A stretch of 64,000 bases of DNA, taken from assembly GCF_018873765.1 (NCBI RefSeq), contig NC_057925.1, forward strand, positions 22,889,568 to 22,953,567. Direction: 5' to 3'. Position numbers and translations under genes: made by a program. Positions 1 to 9,489 of the stretch are shown in pieces (positions within the stretch are counted from its first letter, which is position 1; each line of letters begins with the position of its first letter). The notes under the pieces are model-generated. The model made no database searches and was not told where the DNA came from. It was given only the letters and a program-made list of their open reading frames with translations. The DNA is from Telopea speciosissima (Eukaryota; Streptophyta; Magnoliopsida; Proteales; Proteaceae).

Positions 1-2
1 TC

Positions 3-677
3 AACAAGCAAGCTGCAATCAAAGAAGAGGTCGAGAAGCTGAGTTATTCGGGGTTCATCAGGAGGGAGAAATTCCCTACTTGGCTCTCAAACATCATCAT
101 TGTTCCAAAACCAAAAGGCAAGTGGAGAATGGGCATGGACTACGCCGACCTAAACAAGGCATGTCCCAAGGATGAATACCCCCTATCGAGGATTGACCTA
201 TTAATCGACGCGACTGCTGGTCTTGAGATGCTGAGCTTCATGGACGCATACTCAGGCTACAATCAGTTCCTCATGAATGAGGAGCACAAGACCTACACAG
301 CCTTCAGGACGGATCAGGAGAACTACTGTTATCGCGTCATGATGGTCAGGCTAAAGAATGCAGGAGCCACCAAACAGAGGATCGTCAACAAGATATTTGA
401 GGCACAGATTGAGCGCAATATGGAGATGTTCGTGGATGGATCGAGTGAGGAGCATGATCGGGGATCGTGGGAGATGTTTATGGACGGATCAAGTAATGCA
501 ATAGGGAGCAGGGCTGGATTCATGATCACCAGCCCTAAAGGTTTCAGGATACAATACTCACTCTGGTTTACGTTCCAATCATCTAATAATGAGGCAGAGT
601 ACGACGCGTTACTTGCTAGACTACGAGTTGCAAAGGCCAACCAGGTCACCCTCCTAGTCGTACAAAGTGATTCCTAG
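3..677 (+). pseudogene. Gypsy pol fragment: reverse transcriptase fused by deletion to archaeal-type RNase H
   Basis: One open frame runs from the window edge to a TAG at 675-677. It shows RT motifs in order: KFPTWLSNIIIVPKPKGKWR, DYADLNKACPKDEYP, FMDAYSGYNQ and LKNAGATKQRIVNKIF. Where the catalytic YVDD strand should follow, the frame passes from NMEMFVDGSS into a second MFMDGSS and then into an RNase H core (NNEAEYDALLARLRVAK, VVQSDS). So the RT thumb, connection and first RNase H are gone. The RT sequence NMEVYVDD (as in the copy at ~45000) and the RNase H start WEMFVDGSS share enough sequence to suggest a microhomology deletion. The fused product cannot be an active reverse transcriptase. 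Confidence 0.85.
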
Positions 678-739
678 CTCACGGTAAACCAAATAAATGG
701 GGATTACGAGGAAAAGGATAAACGCATGGCATCCTACCT

Positions 740-872
740 AATGCAAGTTCGAGATAGTTCGAGAAGTTTGAGATAGTTCGAGAAGTTTGAGATGGTTTGA
801 GAAGTTTAAGATAGTTCAAGATGGTTCGAGATGGTTCGAGATAGTTCAAGAAGTTTAAGATGGTTCGAGTAC
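740..872 (+). repeat. Minisatellite built on AAGTTTGAGATGGTTCGAG
   Basis: About ten imperfect units of TTCGAGATAGTTCGAGAAG and TTTGAGATGGTTCGAGAAG type lie exactly where the RNase H frame should run into its VPxSENAAxxALSRLA segment. Read in frame, the unit spells K-F-E-M-V-R, which is the normal coding motif preceding V-P. The array is therefore probably an expansion of the coding sequence itself. Confidence 0.8.
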
Positions 873-1560
873 CATGGAGCGAGAACGCTGCAACAAACGC
901 CTTATCAAGGCTAGCAAATAACGAATTCCAGAACTTAGCCAGTGCGGTGTACATCGAGGTATTTCATGAACTGACGTACAAGGAGAAACGAGTCTATAAG
1001 ATCAAGGAAGGATCAAGCTGGATGGACCCCATCGTCAATGGACGAACATATAATGGTGGACTTTGAGAAAATTTGGAGTTCTTGGATGAGGTTCATGAGA
1101 AGAGGTTACTCAGGAACATAGCATACCAGTAGCAAACGGCCAAGTACTATAAATCAAGGATCAAGAAGAGGCTGTTCCACCAAGGAGACCTAGCTCTAAG
1201 AAAGGCTCGAGCATCACAACCAAGGAAGGCTCAAGATGGTTTGAGATGGCTCGAGATGGTTCGAGATGGTTCGAGAAGTTCGAGATGGTTTGAGAAGTTT
1301 CGAGAGTTTGAGAAGTTCAAGAAGTTTGCGAAGCTCTAGATGGTTTGAGATGGTTCCACCAGGGAGACCTAGAAAGGCTCGAGCGTCATAACCAAGGAAG
1401 GAAGGAAAACTACCAGCAGACTAGGAAGGACCCTACATAATTTTCAATCGATACGAAGTTCAAAAAGTTAGAGATGGTTCGAGATGGTTCCACCAGGGAG
1501 GTCGCTTGAAAACTTGGAGGAGTAAGAAGATAGATTGACCCTCAAACTCTAAGCACCTGA
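864..1560 (+). pseudogene. Gypsy RNase H end and integrase remnants
   Basis: 868-1066 encodes VPWSENAATNALSRLANN (end of the second RNase H) and the linker SSWMDPIV, then jumps at once to NGRTYNGGL, which in the copy at 47.2 kb lies at the end of integrase. Nearly the whole integrase catalytic core is therefore deleted. 1067-1560 continues the integrase C-terminal region (LLRNIAYQ, a TAG at 1129, YYKSRIKKRLFHQGDLALRKA), with minisatellite sequence inserted and a repeated block TTCCACCA(A/G)GGAGACCTAG at about 1176, 1354 and 1485. Many stops and frame changes; not functional. Confidence 0.7.
1212..1350 (+). repeat. Second minisatellite patch of the GAGATGGTTCGAG type
   Basis: The same unit family as at 740-872 reappears inside the integrase C-terminal region, flanked on both sides by copies of the same ~50-bp integrase segment (about 1174-1229 and 1352-1405). 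This is consistent with a local duplication that brought the repeat along. Confidence 0.7.
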
Positions 1561-1639
1561 AGAAGTTTTACCAGTAGGACGATGTTTCAAATACTTTTTG
1601 AATTTTTTTAAGAAATGAAAGGTCTTAGTTGTACTTCTC

Positions 1640-1862
1640 CATTGCCGATCAAGTTCGCACAAGCACCAAGGCCATCGGCCACGAAGCTCTATGCCAACCA
1701 AGGCTATCGGCCACAAGGCTCTATGCCAACCAAGGCCATCAACTATGATGCTCTACGCCAACCAAGGCCATCGGCCACGATGCTCTATGCCAACCAAAGC
1801 CATCAGCCATGAGGCTCTATGCCAACCAAGGCCATCGGCCACGAGGCTCTATGCCACCAAAG
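1640..1862 (+). repeat. About seven units of a ~33-bp tandem repeat (CCAAGGCCATCGGCCACGA core)
   Basis: Direct repeats combining GGCCATCGGCCAC and GAGGCTCTATGCCAA. They sit between the end of pol and the end of the antisense gene, the same place as the 30-bp array at 47650-48290 in the related element. Both share the core GAGGCTCTATGCC. Short ORFs through it are periodic artefacts. Confidence 0.85.
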
Positions 1863-1902
1863 ACAAGAGACAAAGGTAAATTGCAATATGTATAGGAAAA
1901 GG

Positions 1903-4092
1903 TCAAGCACAAAGATTCAAGGTAAAGATATCAGCATCCACAGCAGTGGAAGAGGATGAAGGAGAAGGAGCCCTGAAAAGCTGAAGGGGAACTATGTTCG
2001 GAGATAAAACAACCTCAGCATCCTCCTCCGGACAAGGGTCATCGGCCACTACCTCATCAGCATCCGCAGCGGCAGGAGGGACATAGCTCTGAAACTCCCT
2101 AAAGTCATAACTGGGAGTTCTCCAATAAAGCCTACGGCATTGTGTATACCTATAGTATAAACCTCATCGTTGTACGCATAGAACATGTCCTCGCAGGCAC
2201 GAGATACCCAAAAGTCGGCCACAGCTTGGTCACGGGTGTGGGCAAGGTCGACATCATGCTGCTACCATAGGCCATGAAGTTCGTCCTTAAGGGCTCGGAC
2301 CCTACCAAATAAGTCCGCTGTTCCAGCCTGCAAAGTAGCCTTCTGGGGAGACAACACATAAATATCCTCGGCCATCTTCCCCTCCCAGGCAGTCCCCTCC
2401 TCACACGCGGCCTTTCACCCCACGACTTCCCTCTCCAAACTCTGCAGGCACTGGGCTTGCTGAACGTTCTGGAAAGAATACTTCTCAAAGCGTAACACCA
2501 TCTCGACAGCCCGGTGATGAACCTACAACCAAATTAAAGTCAGCAAAGCATTGACATGCAAAAACAGGGGAAGAGAATATAAAGAGGCGCAAACTGACAG
2601 AAGCTATGTCTCTGTAGAGAGACCGCATCAGCCTGGAGTTGCTCATCTCTTGTATGTACTCACGATCAACAGGGAGCCGACTCTTGTCAACCCAGTCTCT
2701 AGCAATCTCCTCGTTGGCCGTGATAGAATCACCATCATGGATTTCCCAAGAAAGGATCAGGGGAGAAGGGGTCGAAGCATCCTCATCATCGCCTACCGAG
2801 GAAACCCCCCCTTACCCTTGGAAGTGGGAGGAACAATAGTACCAAGAATAGCAGGAGGAGAGGCAGCAGAAATCGAGGAAGCTTGAAGACCAGCGAGCCC
2901 TTCCCTTCAGACCGAGGACTGGGACCACCCTTCCTCTTGGCACCGATGGCAACGATGACGCTAGGCATAGACGCCGAAGGATCGGCCACGTCAACATCCC
3001 TCACTGCAACCGAGGTAGAGGAGGTATCCTTGCAGGGACGCAAGGCCTTAGTAGTTGCCATCACAACTGGTCCTCCACTTGGTGGCATTGGCGCGGAAGT
3101 GAGCAGGGTCGGGCTGAAGATCCACTGACAACACAACATGAGAAGAAAACATTTCAGCATCGAGAAAAATAAATAGAAGAACAACGTATAAAAGGCAAAC
3201 AAAAGACCAGTCTAAGAACTTACCAAGACTCAACTTCCAAAGGAATAGGAAGGCTTCCGACTCCAATTGACGAACATCGAACTTATTACCTTTCAAGCAA
3301 CAGCTGAGGGACTCGTTCTCAAAGTCATTTAGAGCGGGGGGCAGTTCGCACCCTACAGATCAATCTCTTTCCAATTGGTCTGAAAGGAGCATTGGGGGAT
3401 AGAAGCGAAGAAGAATCGGTCCCTCCAGCGTTTGACCGAATTGGGCATCCTCTTGAAGAAGTAAAAACTAGCAAAGGAACCCTTAAGGGAACGGCGGTGA
3501 AAATGGTACCACACACCTTCTCCCCTCAATGTGTAAAAATGTAGGAATAGGGGAATAGTAGTAGCACGATCGAGCCGAGCAAAGAAGACAAAAAAACCCA
3601 AAATAGCCCTCTAGGAATTGGGTAATAATTGCCCAGGGTAAGATGCCAGTGATTTAGTACCAACTCAACAAAGTGGAGAATGGGGAAGTGAAGACCGTTA
3701 GCGAAGGAGATCATATACAAGCATATCTCATCAGCTCGGTGGGAAAAATCCAAATCACTATCCCCAGGGACACGGAGAACTATGCCTAGGGCAATGTGAT
3801 ACAACTGACGAAGGGACGACAGATCAGAGGCGGTCGATGAACTATGATAATGCCCAATCCTGGTGGCCCCCGTAGTAGGGACAGATACCCCGGAATCGTC
3901 CCCATCAGAGTAATCATCCAAATTCGGGTTCGCAACAGAAGGGACAAGGCTGGTAGCTCCCTCCCCCTCATCACTAAGTATAGGCCCAGGGGTAGGTAAC
4001 GGGGGAAGGGTGTCAACATCCGACTCATAAGAAGTAGCCCCGCCGACACCAGGTCCTCCACAAATATGGTCCAAGTTAGAGCTACTCGACAT
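1903..4092 (-). pseudogene. Antisense gene of the Tat element: plant transposon protein with a Transposase_28 (PF04195)-like domain
   Basis: Read on the minus strand from an ATG at 4092, the N-terminus is Ser/Asp/Glu-rich and disordered. It leads into a domain of the type found in 'putative gypsy type transposon' proteins: a segment with ICLYMISFANGLHFP and HFVELVLNHWHL (3600-3760), then after a frame change GVWYHFHRR, FYFFKRMPN and RWRDRFFFAS (3400-3520). Ser/Pro/Lys-rich spacer follows (2790-3100), then a probable coiled-coil and C-terminus (2540 to a TGA at 1903: ALKDELHGLW, ACEDMFYAYNDEVYT, LYWRTPSYDFREFQSYV). In-frame stops and at least three frame changes break it; some breaks may be introns. 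Its function is unknown. Such antisense genes are established in Grande/Tat elements. The domain call is by eye. Confidence 0.65.
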
Positions 4093-4289
4093 AGCAATAG
4101 AAGGGAAGACTTACTCGAATGGAGCTCTTGGATACCAAAATACCCGGCGACGAATCGAACTACACCTGTGAGAAAGAGCAGGTTCAAGTCAGCATTCAAA
4201 GAAAAAAAAAAGATAAAAAGAGAGGGAGGAGGTAATCACCGAACCTCAAGAGATGAAGAGACAAGCCCAAAACAACCAACAACTGAGGT

Positions 4290-4690
4290 CCTCAGGTGAC
4301 GAGCGTAGACGAGCACAGGCGAGCACCAACAAGGTCACGGGCGACGAGGATCAAGGATCAAGGAACGACAAAGCTCGGCAGGCAATGAGGCTTGGCGATG
4401 GGCAACAAGGTTCGATGAGCAACAAAGGCTCGGTGGGCGACAAGTGGGCGCGACTAAGGCTCAAGCGATGAGGCTCAGTAACGGGCGACGAAGGCTAGGA
4501 CGACAAGCTCAAGCGATGAGGCTCGACGATGGGTGACAAGGCTCGAAGGGCAACGAAGGCTCGAGCAATAACCTCGGGAGACAAGCTCGGGCGACGAAGG
4601 CTTGGGCGACAAGCTCGAGCGACGAAGGCTCAGGCGACAAGCTAGGGCGGCGAGGCTCTGCAACGGGCGACGACGATGAACGGGCAACGA
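4290..4690. repeat. Degenerate GCGACGAAGGCTCGG-type tandem repeats
   Basis: A GC-rich array of GGGCGACGAGGCTC, GCGACAAGCTCGGG and similar 14-17 bp units upstream of the 3' LTR. The related element has a different GC-rich array at the same relative place (49137-49325). Confidence 0.7.
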
Positions 4691-5173
4691 GGCACAGCGG
4701 GCGATGACAAATAGGTGAAGAGGCACAACAAACAAAAAAGAAGAATAATTTCTCTTAAAGAGGAGAAAAGACAAACACTTGGGGGGCAAGAAAAGTGGAC
4801 TTAGCAAAAGGAGGGAAGATGGGTAGAGCTCCAAGGAAGAGAGAGAGTGAGGAAAAAGTGAAAAGCAAGAAAGTGGAGGGAGAGAAGGAGGAGAGAGTGA
4901 AAAACAAAAAAGTGAAGGGAAGAAGTAGAAAAAGTGAAAAAAAAAAAAGGGAAAGAAAAAGAAATTAAAAAGTGTAGTGGGGGAGATTTGAACCCCTCAC
5001 CTCTCCCACTTACTAAGAAGGGAAGAAGCCATCTACTCCAAAAAACAAACTTCATCCAACGGTCATAAATGCTCATCACAAAGCTCCCTCCAAGAACCCT
5101 TATTTGCAATAAGCCCCTTGCCAGATCAAAAGCTACGACACAGATGCTACTCTCTTGAGCACTCCGTTCCAAG
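4691..5173. other. Untranslated 3' region of the Tat element
   Basis: Purine-rich stretch (runs of GAAAAAGTG and GAGAGAG) followed by ordinary sequence up to the polypurine tract. No supported coding sequence; the minus-strand ORFs here are low-complexity. Confidence 0.5.
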
Positions 5174-5635
5174 AGAGTGGGGGGCAAGTGATAAACCAAA
5201 AATATACGGGCCAATCCTGAGATGCCATGTGTCCAGACCCGAAGAGGAGTCCATCTCAAGGCCGACCATGACAGAACCAGTTCGGCAGCCCAAGAGCAAT
5301 AGGACCCAAGAGGCCACCCCAAAGGTCAGGTCTACCATGCAAGCCATGGGGTCCAACCATGACATCATAGGCAAGATCTACATTATCCTATCACTAAAAG
5401 ATCGTAATGGGAGGTATACCAAAGGGAGAACTATTCCCAAAGAGGTACAAACCTAATCAAACTCAACTAGGACTCTACATCTCACAAGGAGCTATTCCAA
5501 GTACAACTCTACTACGAGATAGATTCTTCCACGAAGAATACTTATCATCAACTGGGACTCCCCACACCGCCATGCACAACTATAAATACTCAGGTATTCC
5601 AACCCATTATTCATCTTAAATTCCAATAATTCATC
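5174..5635 (+). mobile_element. Polypurine tract and first part of the 3' LTR of the Tat element
   Basis: The purine tract GAGAGTGGGGGGCAAG (to 5188) directly precedes the LTR start TGATAAACC at 5189, matching GAGACTGGGGGGCAAA|TGATAC at 49925 in the second element. A TATA box (TATAAAT, 5581-5587) lies in the U3/R region. The LTR is interrupted after 5635 by the nested element; its last five bases TCATC are that element's target site. Confidence 0.85.
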
Positions 5636-8149
5636 TGTTATACCCGCACCCCGGGAGTATAATTAATTATTAATTCTTCCCCGTGACGTGTAGTTATCAC
5701 TACCACGTATGCCGGTGAGTTGTTCTCACCGGTGGTCAAACCCACTATATTGACCATAGTACGAGGTTGCTGTGGAAACTAGTCGGGACCATGGAGGTTG
5801 CCCCTTGACGTGTCGGGGTAAGTAGTTGACCAAATTTTATTGTGTGCTTACGCCTCTCAAAGCCCTCGAAGTGTGGTCCAAAGGCCCGACCTCTTATGGT
5901 GGGAACCACCTTCCTACTCGCATCGGATGCAAGGTTCCGGCTGCCTCCGACCCCGCATCCAATGCTCACGTAAGGACTCTTGTGGGTGAGACCCTATGGC
6001 TAAGGTGCTATGGGTGTCTGCCATGTTTGACCCTACCCAAATAGACCCTAGGTTACACTTATGAGGCCTTATCCAAACAGGCCATTAAAAGTGATTTTCT
6101 ATATGAGAGAGAGGGGTAAGACTATTCCTTAGTCTTTCTTTTTCTTTTCTTTCCTAACCTAATCGTGAAAAGGAGGAGAGCTTTGAAGAGAGGAGGCGGC
6201 AAGGAGGAGAAGAAGGAGAAGGAAGGGAAGAAGAAGAAGGAAATGGCTGCTGGGTTTGGAGCTTTAAAGAGGGTACATCGTGTGTACCTCAAACCAGGTA
6301 AGCCAAGTGCCCTTTTCCCCCATTTTTCTCTCTTCCCCTTGCTCGTTTGAGCTTGGGTGGTTCGTTGGTTGCAGCCCCAAGATGGGGATTTCTTTTGGAA
6401 ACCCAAAGGGTTAGCTCGAGCCATGTGTAGTTTCCCCTTGTAGGATGCTATCCCATTTCATTACAATCCTATAAAGACCTCTATTTGACCTCTTGCTGAA
6501 TCTATTTGATTCTAAAGCTTCAACCACCAAAGAAAACCCCAAATCTGGATTTTTGAGCTTTTGATCCTTTAAACCCCCTTAAATCTTTGAATGTTGGGTG
6601 TTTCTAAGACCCAAATAGACTCCAAGACACCCCTCCCTTGTCCCTTGAGGCTTAGAGAACCAAATGGGACAACCCGGGCTTTAAAGACCTTGAAATCACA
6701 CTTGGGTTGCATCGGAGGCCAGGCTGCGTGAGTCCGATGTTTGCCTCCGATGTGTCCCGAGCTGCGAGGGAAGGTCGGAGGCAAGGTCGGAGGCAAGCTG
6801 CTTGAGTCCGACGTTGCCTCCGATGCGATTTTAAGGCTTATAACTTATGTAAACTGTGGGGTTTCTCTATGAGGCCTCCCCTACACTCTCTCACACTCTT
6901 ATTCACTTCCATAGGCGCCAACATATGTGCAATGGGGTGATTTTAAGCGGGAATCGTTGCGCTTATACAAATTCCATTTGAAGTAATTGGTGAGTGGGTT
7001 TGAGTGACTGTTTGAGCTTGTTTACTATTGCTTATTCATGCATTTATGAATTATATTGTGACATTATCATTCAAGCATGATTGCATATTTGCATTTATTC
7101 TTATTCGATGATGATGATTTGGATGATATGGATTTGTGTTGGGTTACGGTGCCGGGAAGTACTGGCACGGAACCCCGTATTACGATGGAATTGTATATTG
7201 CATCTCATTCTTTCTGTATGCGCCGTGTTGTCTTGGTACCGGGTGTTAGATGGAATGGGACGTTGACACACCGGATGTACCTCTCAACACGATAGGATTC
7301 ATGTAGTATATCGTGGTTAGGCTCGGTTCCCTATGCTACGACCCTTACCAACGGGGGTTTAGGTGTTGGGTAGCGAGCACCTGCTTTGCCTGTGGAGAGT
7401 TAGAGAGGCCAGGCCGGGTAGTAATGGTTATCGGGTCGCCTCCAGGTGGTGATGACTACGACCGGCGCGGGCTCCATAGTAATAATTGAGGTTGCATTGT
7501 GGTGAGAATGGAAGGATCCACAATGTCTTCCCGAGTTATTGCGTAGCATATACCCATTGACTTAGCATTGTGTGTTAGGTGGTAAATGAATTAATAATAG
7601 CATGCACCATGGACTATTTGTGATTGTGTGATTGTGCATCCCCTTTTCTCTCTCACTAGCTCAGTGGAGCTAACCCCGTGTACACATTCTTTTTAGATTT
7701 GAATGCGGATGATTCTTGTGGAGCCAGAGACCGTGGACCGAGGATCATGGCGATGGTTGCCCATGATGATTGTGCCTACGGGTTGTACTTGCATACTTGG
7801 GATCGTTCCCATTTTATTATTATTTTAGAGCATTGTGCTTTGTATAAACTTTTATGTTTTACCTTTTTGGTAGCTACTTGATGGTCATAGGAATTTTGTA
7901 ACTATGTTACTTATTATCATTAGCCAATGAACATCTTATAATCATTTCATTTACGCTTCCGCAAACTCGACTGTCTTGGAATGTAATATTCATTTGTCTT
8001 TCGCACTCTGATATTATTATATTTTAATATTGGTTTATGACTGTGAGTTGGCCACGGCATCGAGATCCTGGCGGTGAGGTGGGATGACGCGTCACCCCAA
8101 TCATACCCTGATATTGTATTCTATCCCTTGTCGGGATAGGGGTGTGACA
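5636..8149 (+). repeat. 5' LTR of the Tekay-like element
   Basis: TG...CA ends and near-identity along its whole length to 12374-14889. It contains a long purine stretch (6170-6245), a splice-donor-like CAGGTAAG at 6295-6302, an inverted-repeat GC-rich patch built on GCATCGGAGGCAAGC / TTGCCTCCGATG (6708-6826) and a possible acceptor TTCTTTTTAG near 7697. ORFs of 100 aa or less occur identically in both LTRs and resemble no family I recognise. Confidence 0.92.
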
Positions 8150-8152
8150 ACA

Positions 8153-8164
8153 TGGTATCAGAGC
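8153..8164 (+). promoter_or_regulatory. Primer-binding site, initiator-Met tRNA type
   Basis: TGGTATCAGAGC three bases after the 5' LTR end, the standard plant tRNA-iMet complement. Confidence 0.9.
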
Positions 8165-8839
8165 AATGATGCTCTGCACCGACCACGATCTTGCGGACTC
8201 TTGATTTACTCTCCACAATTAGGTTCTAAACTAAAAATCTTCAAGAACATAAATGATTGTGTGCGGACATAGGAGAAGCGATTGTGGTGAAACAAGGACT
8301 TAGAAGATAATAGGTAACATGGAACTTAAGACTTGAACCATAGGCTGTTAAGCTACAACAATGTAATTGCTTGGTTGAGTCTTAAGTAGGTCATAGATGG
8401 GAAATTATATGCTATAATTCATAAACACTAATGAATCAATCATAACTAAGCACAATTATCGCAATGATTTAAACAAGAGAGAATTAAGCAAATACATCGA
8501 GATACATATAAGATTAATTACAAATATCTAATTGTTCCAAATTTTCTTGGGAGGCAATCATATCCTTCCTATTTCAACATTCATGATTTCATCTATTCCA
8601 ATAAAACATATGACCCCATCTGCTCAATCAAAAGATACCAATCCGAACACTATAATTGTTTGATTCTCTGTTTGGGCATAATCGTGCCTTTCCCAACTCG
8701 AATGCAAGACCCCACTTGTTCTAATTGAAGCTTTTGATTCTGGTTATCTCAGATTAAATATACAAGTCTACCATTTCTAAAAGTTCCTAGTTGTTCATCC
8801 TAAGACAAGAACTAGAAGAACTGATCCGGGATAACTTCA
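8165..8839. other. Non-coding leader of the Tekay-like element
   Basis: AT-rich sequence without a convincing ORF on either strand. Confidence 0.5.
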
Positions 8840-9489
8840 ATTTGTTGAGAGAAAGCTGGGCTAGTCATTTGCACCACCGCCACCACCGCGACCAAGAAAG
8901 GTGTTGATGTCATCTACCCCTCTCTCGATACCCTCTAGGCGCCGAGTCTGGTCGAAGAGTTGCTTCGTGACCTCATCGAAGCATCCACCACTCGCAGGTT
9001 CAGTCGCCTGATGGTCGTCGAATGTCAATACCTCCCACCGATGAAGGTATAGGGATTCCTTCTAGGTGAACAGTGAGGTCTTCTCTTCCCCAATGGAGAC
9101 ATTGATAATGCCGCCAACTGCTGCGGTGAAGGCTATAGGAACCCCCTTTACATACCAAACAACCCGATAGTTTTGTATGCCCGGGTTCTCGGTGTTCAGA
9201 TTTGCATAGAAATGCCTGATGAGTTTTGGGTAATATGGTTCAGGGAGGTTGAGAATGTCAGTCCACCCCAATGCCTCAACTCTGTTCCACATTGTATGCT
9301 TTGAGATCATCCAACACTACATTTCACCCCTTCCACTATATTTTTGAAGCGGAAGTAGTCTTGATAAAGCTCTTGGTCCTCTATCTTTTGAAACCAAAGT
9401 GGATCTAGGACAGTTGGTGCAACTTGTTCCACGCATGCACGCCGTGTTCTTGGAGCCATTGATTGTTTTAACCTGCAGCCAAAAGCCAA
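8840..9489 (-). pseudogene. Antisense ORF with a Transposase_32 (PF20167)-like domain
   Basis: Two overlapping minus-strand frames make one protein-like unit. It starts MAPRTRRACVEQVAPTVLD at about 9459, continues LYQDYFRFKNIVEG, and after a -1/+1 shift near 9315 gives VEALGWTDILNLPEPYYPKL, HFYANLNTENPGIQNY and VVWYVKGVPIAF. It then runs past a stop at 9062 into FDEVTKQLFDQTRRLEGIE and a Gly-rich end (~8870). The W-x2-L...YP-L-x2-FYANL pattern with a following V-(R/K)G-V-P strand is that of plant 'transposon protein' domains found antisense in LTR elements; assignment is by eye. The frameshift and stop make it a pseudogene unless spliced. It is the only protein-like content of the element. 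Confidence 0.55.

Noticed and set aside
1615..1879. Short repeat-protein-like ORFs
   Set aside because: Translations of the 33-bp minisatellite between pol and the antisense gene.
4801..5322. 173-residue hydrophobic minus-strand ORF resembling a membrane protein
   Set aside because: The hydrophobic tail comes from the reverse of a GAAA/GAGAG purine tract (Phe/Leu/Ser runs), and the frame crosses the polypurine tract and LTR start.
6122..6424. 100-residue minus-strand ORF repeated at 12860-13162
   Set aside because: Both are the same stretch of LTR; composition follows a purine tract and no family resemblance is seen. Conservation is explained by LTR identity.
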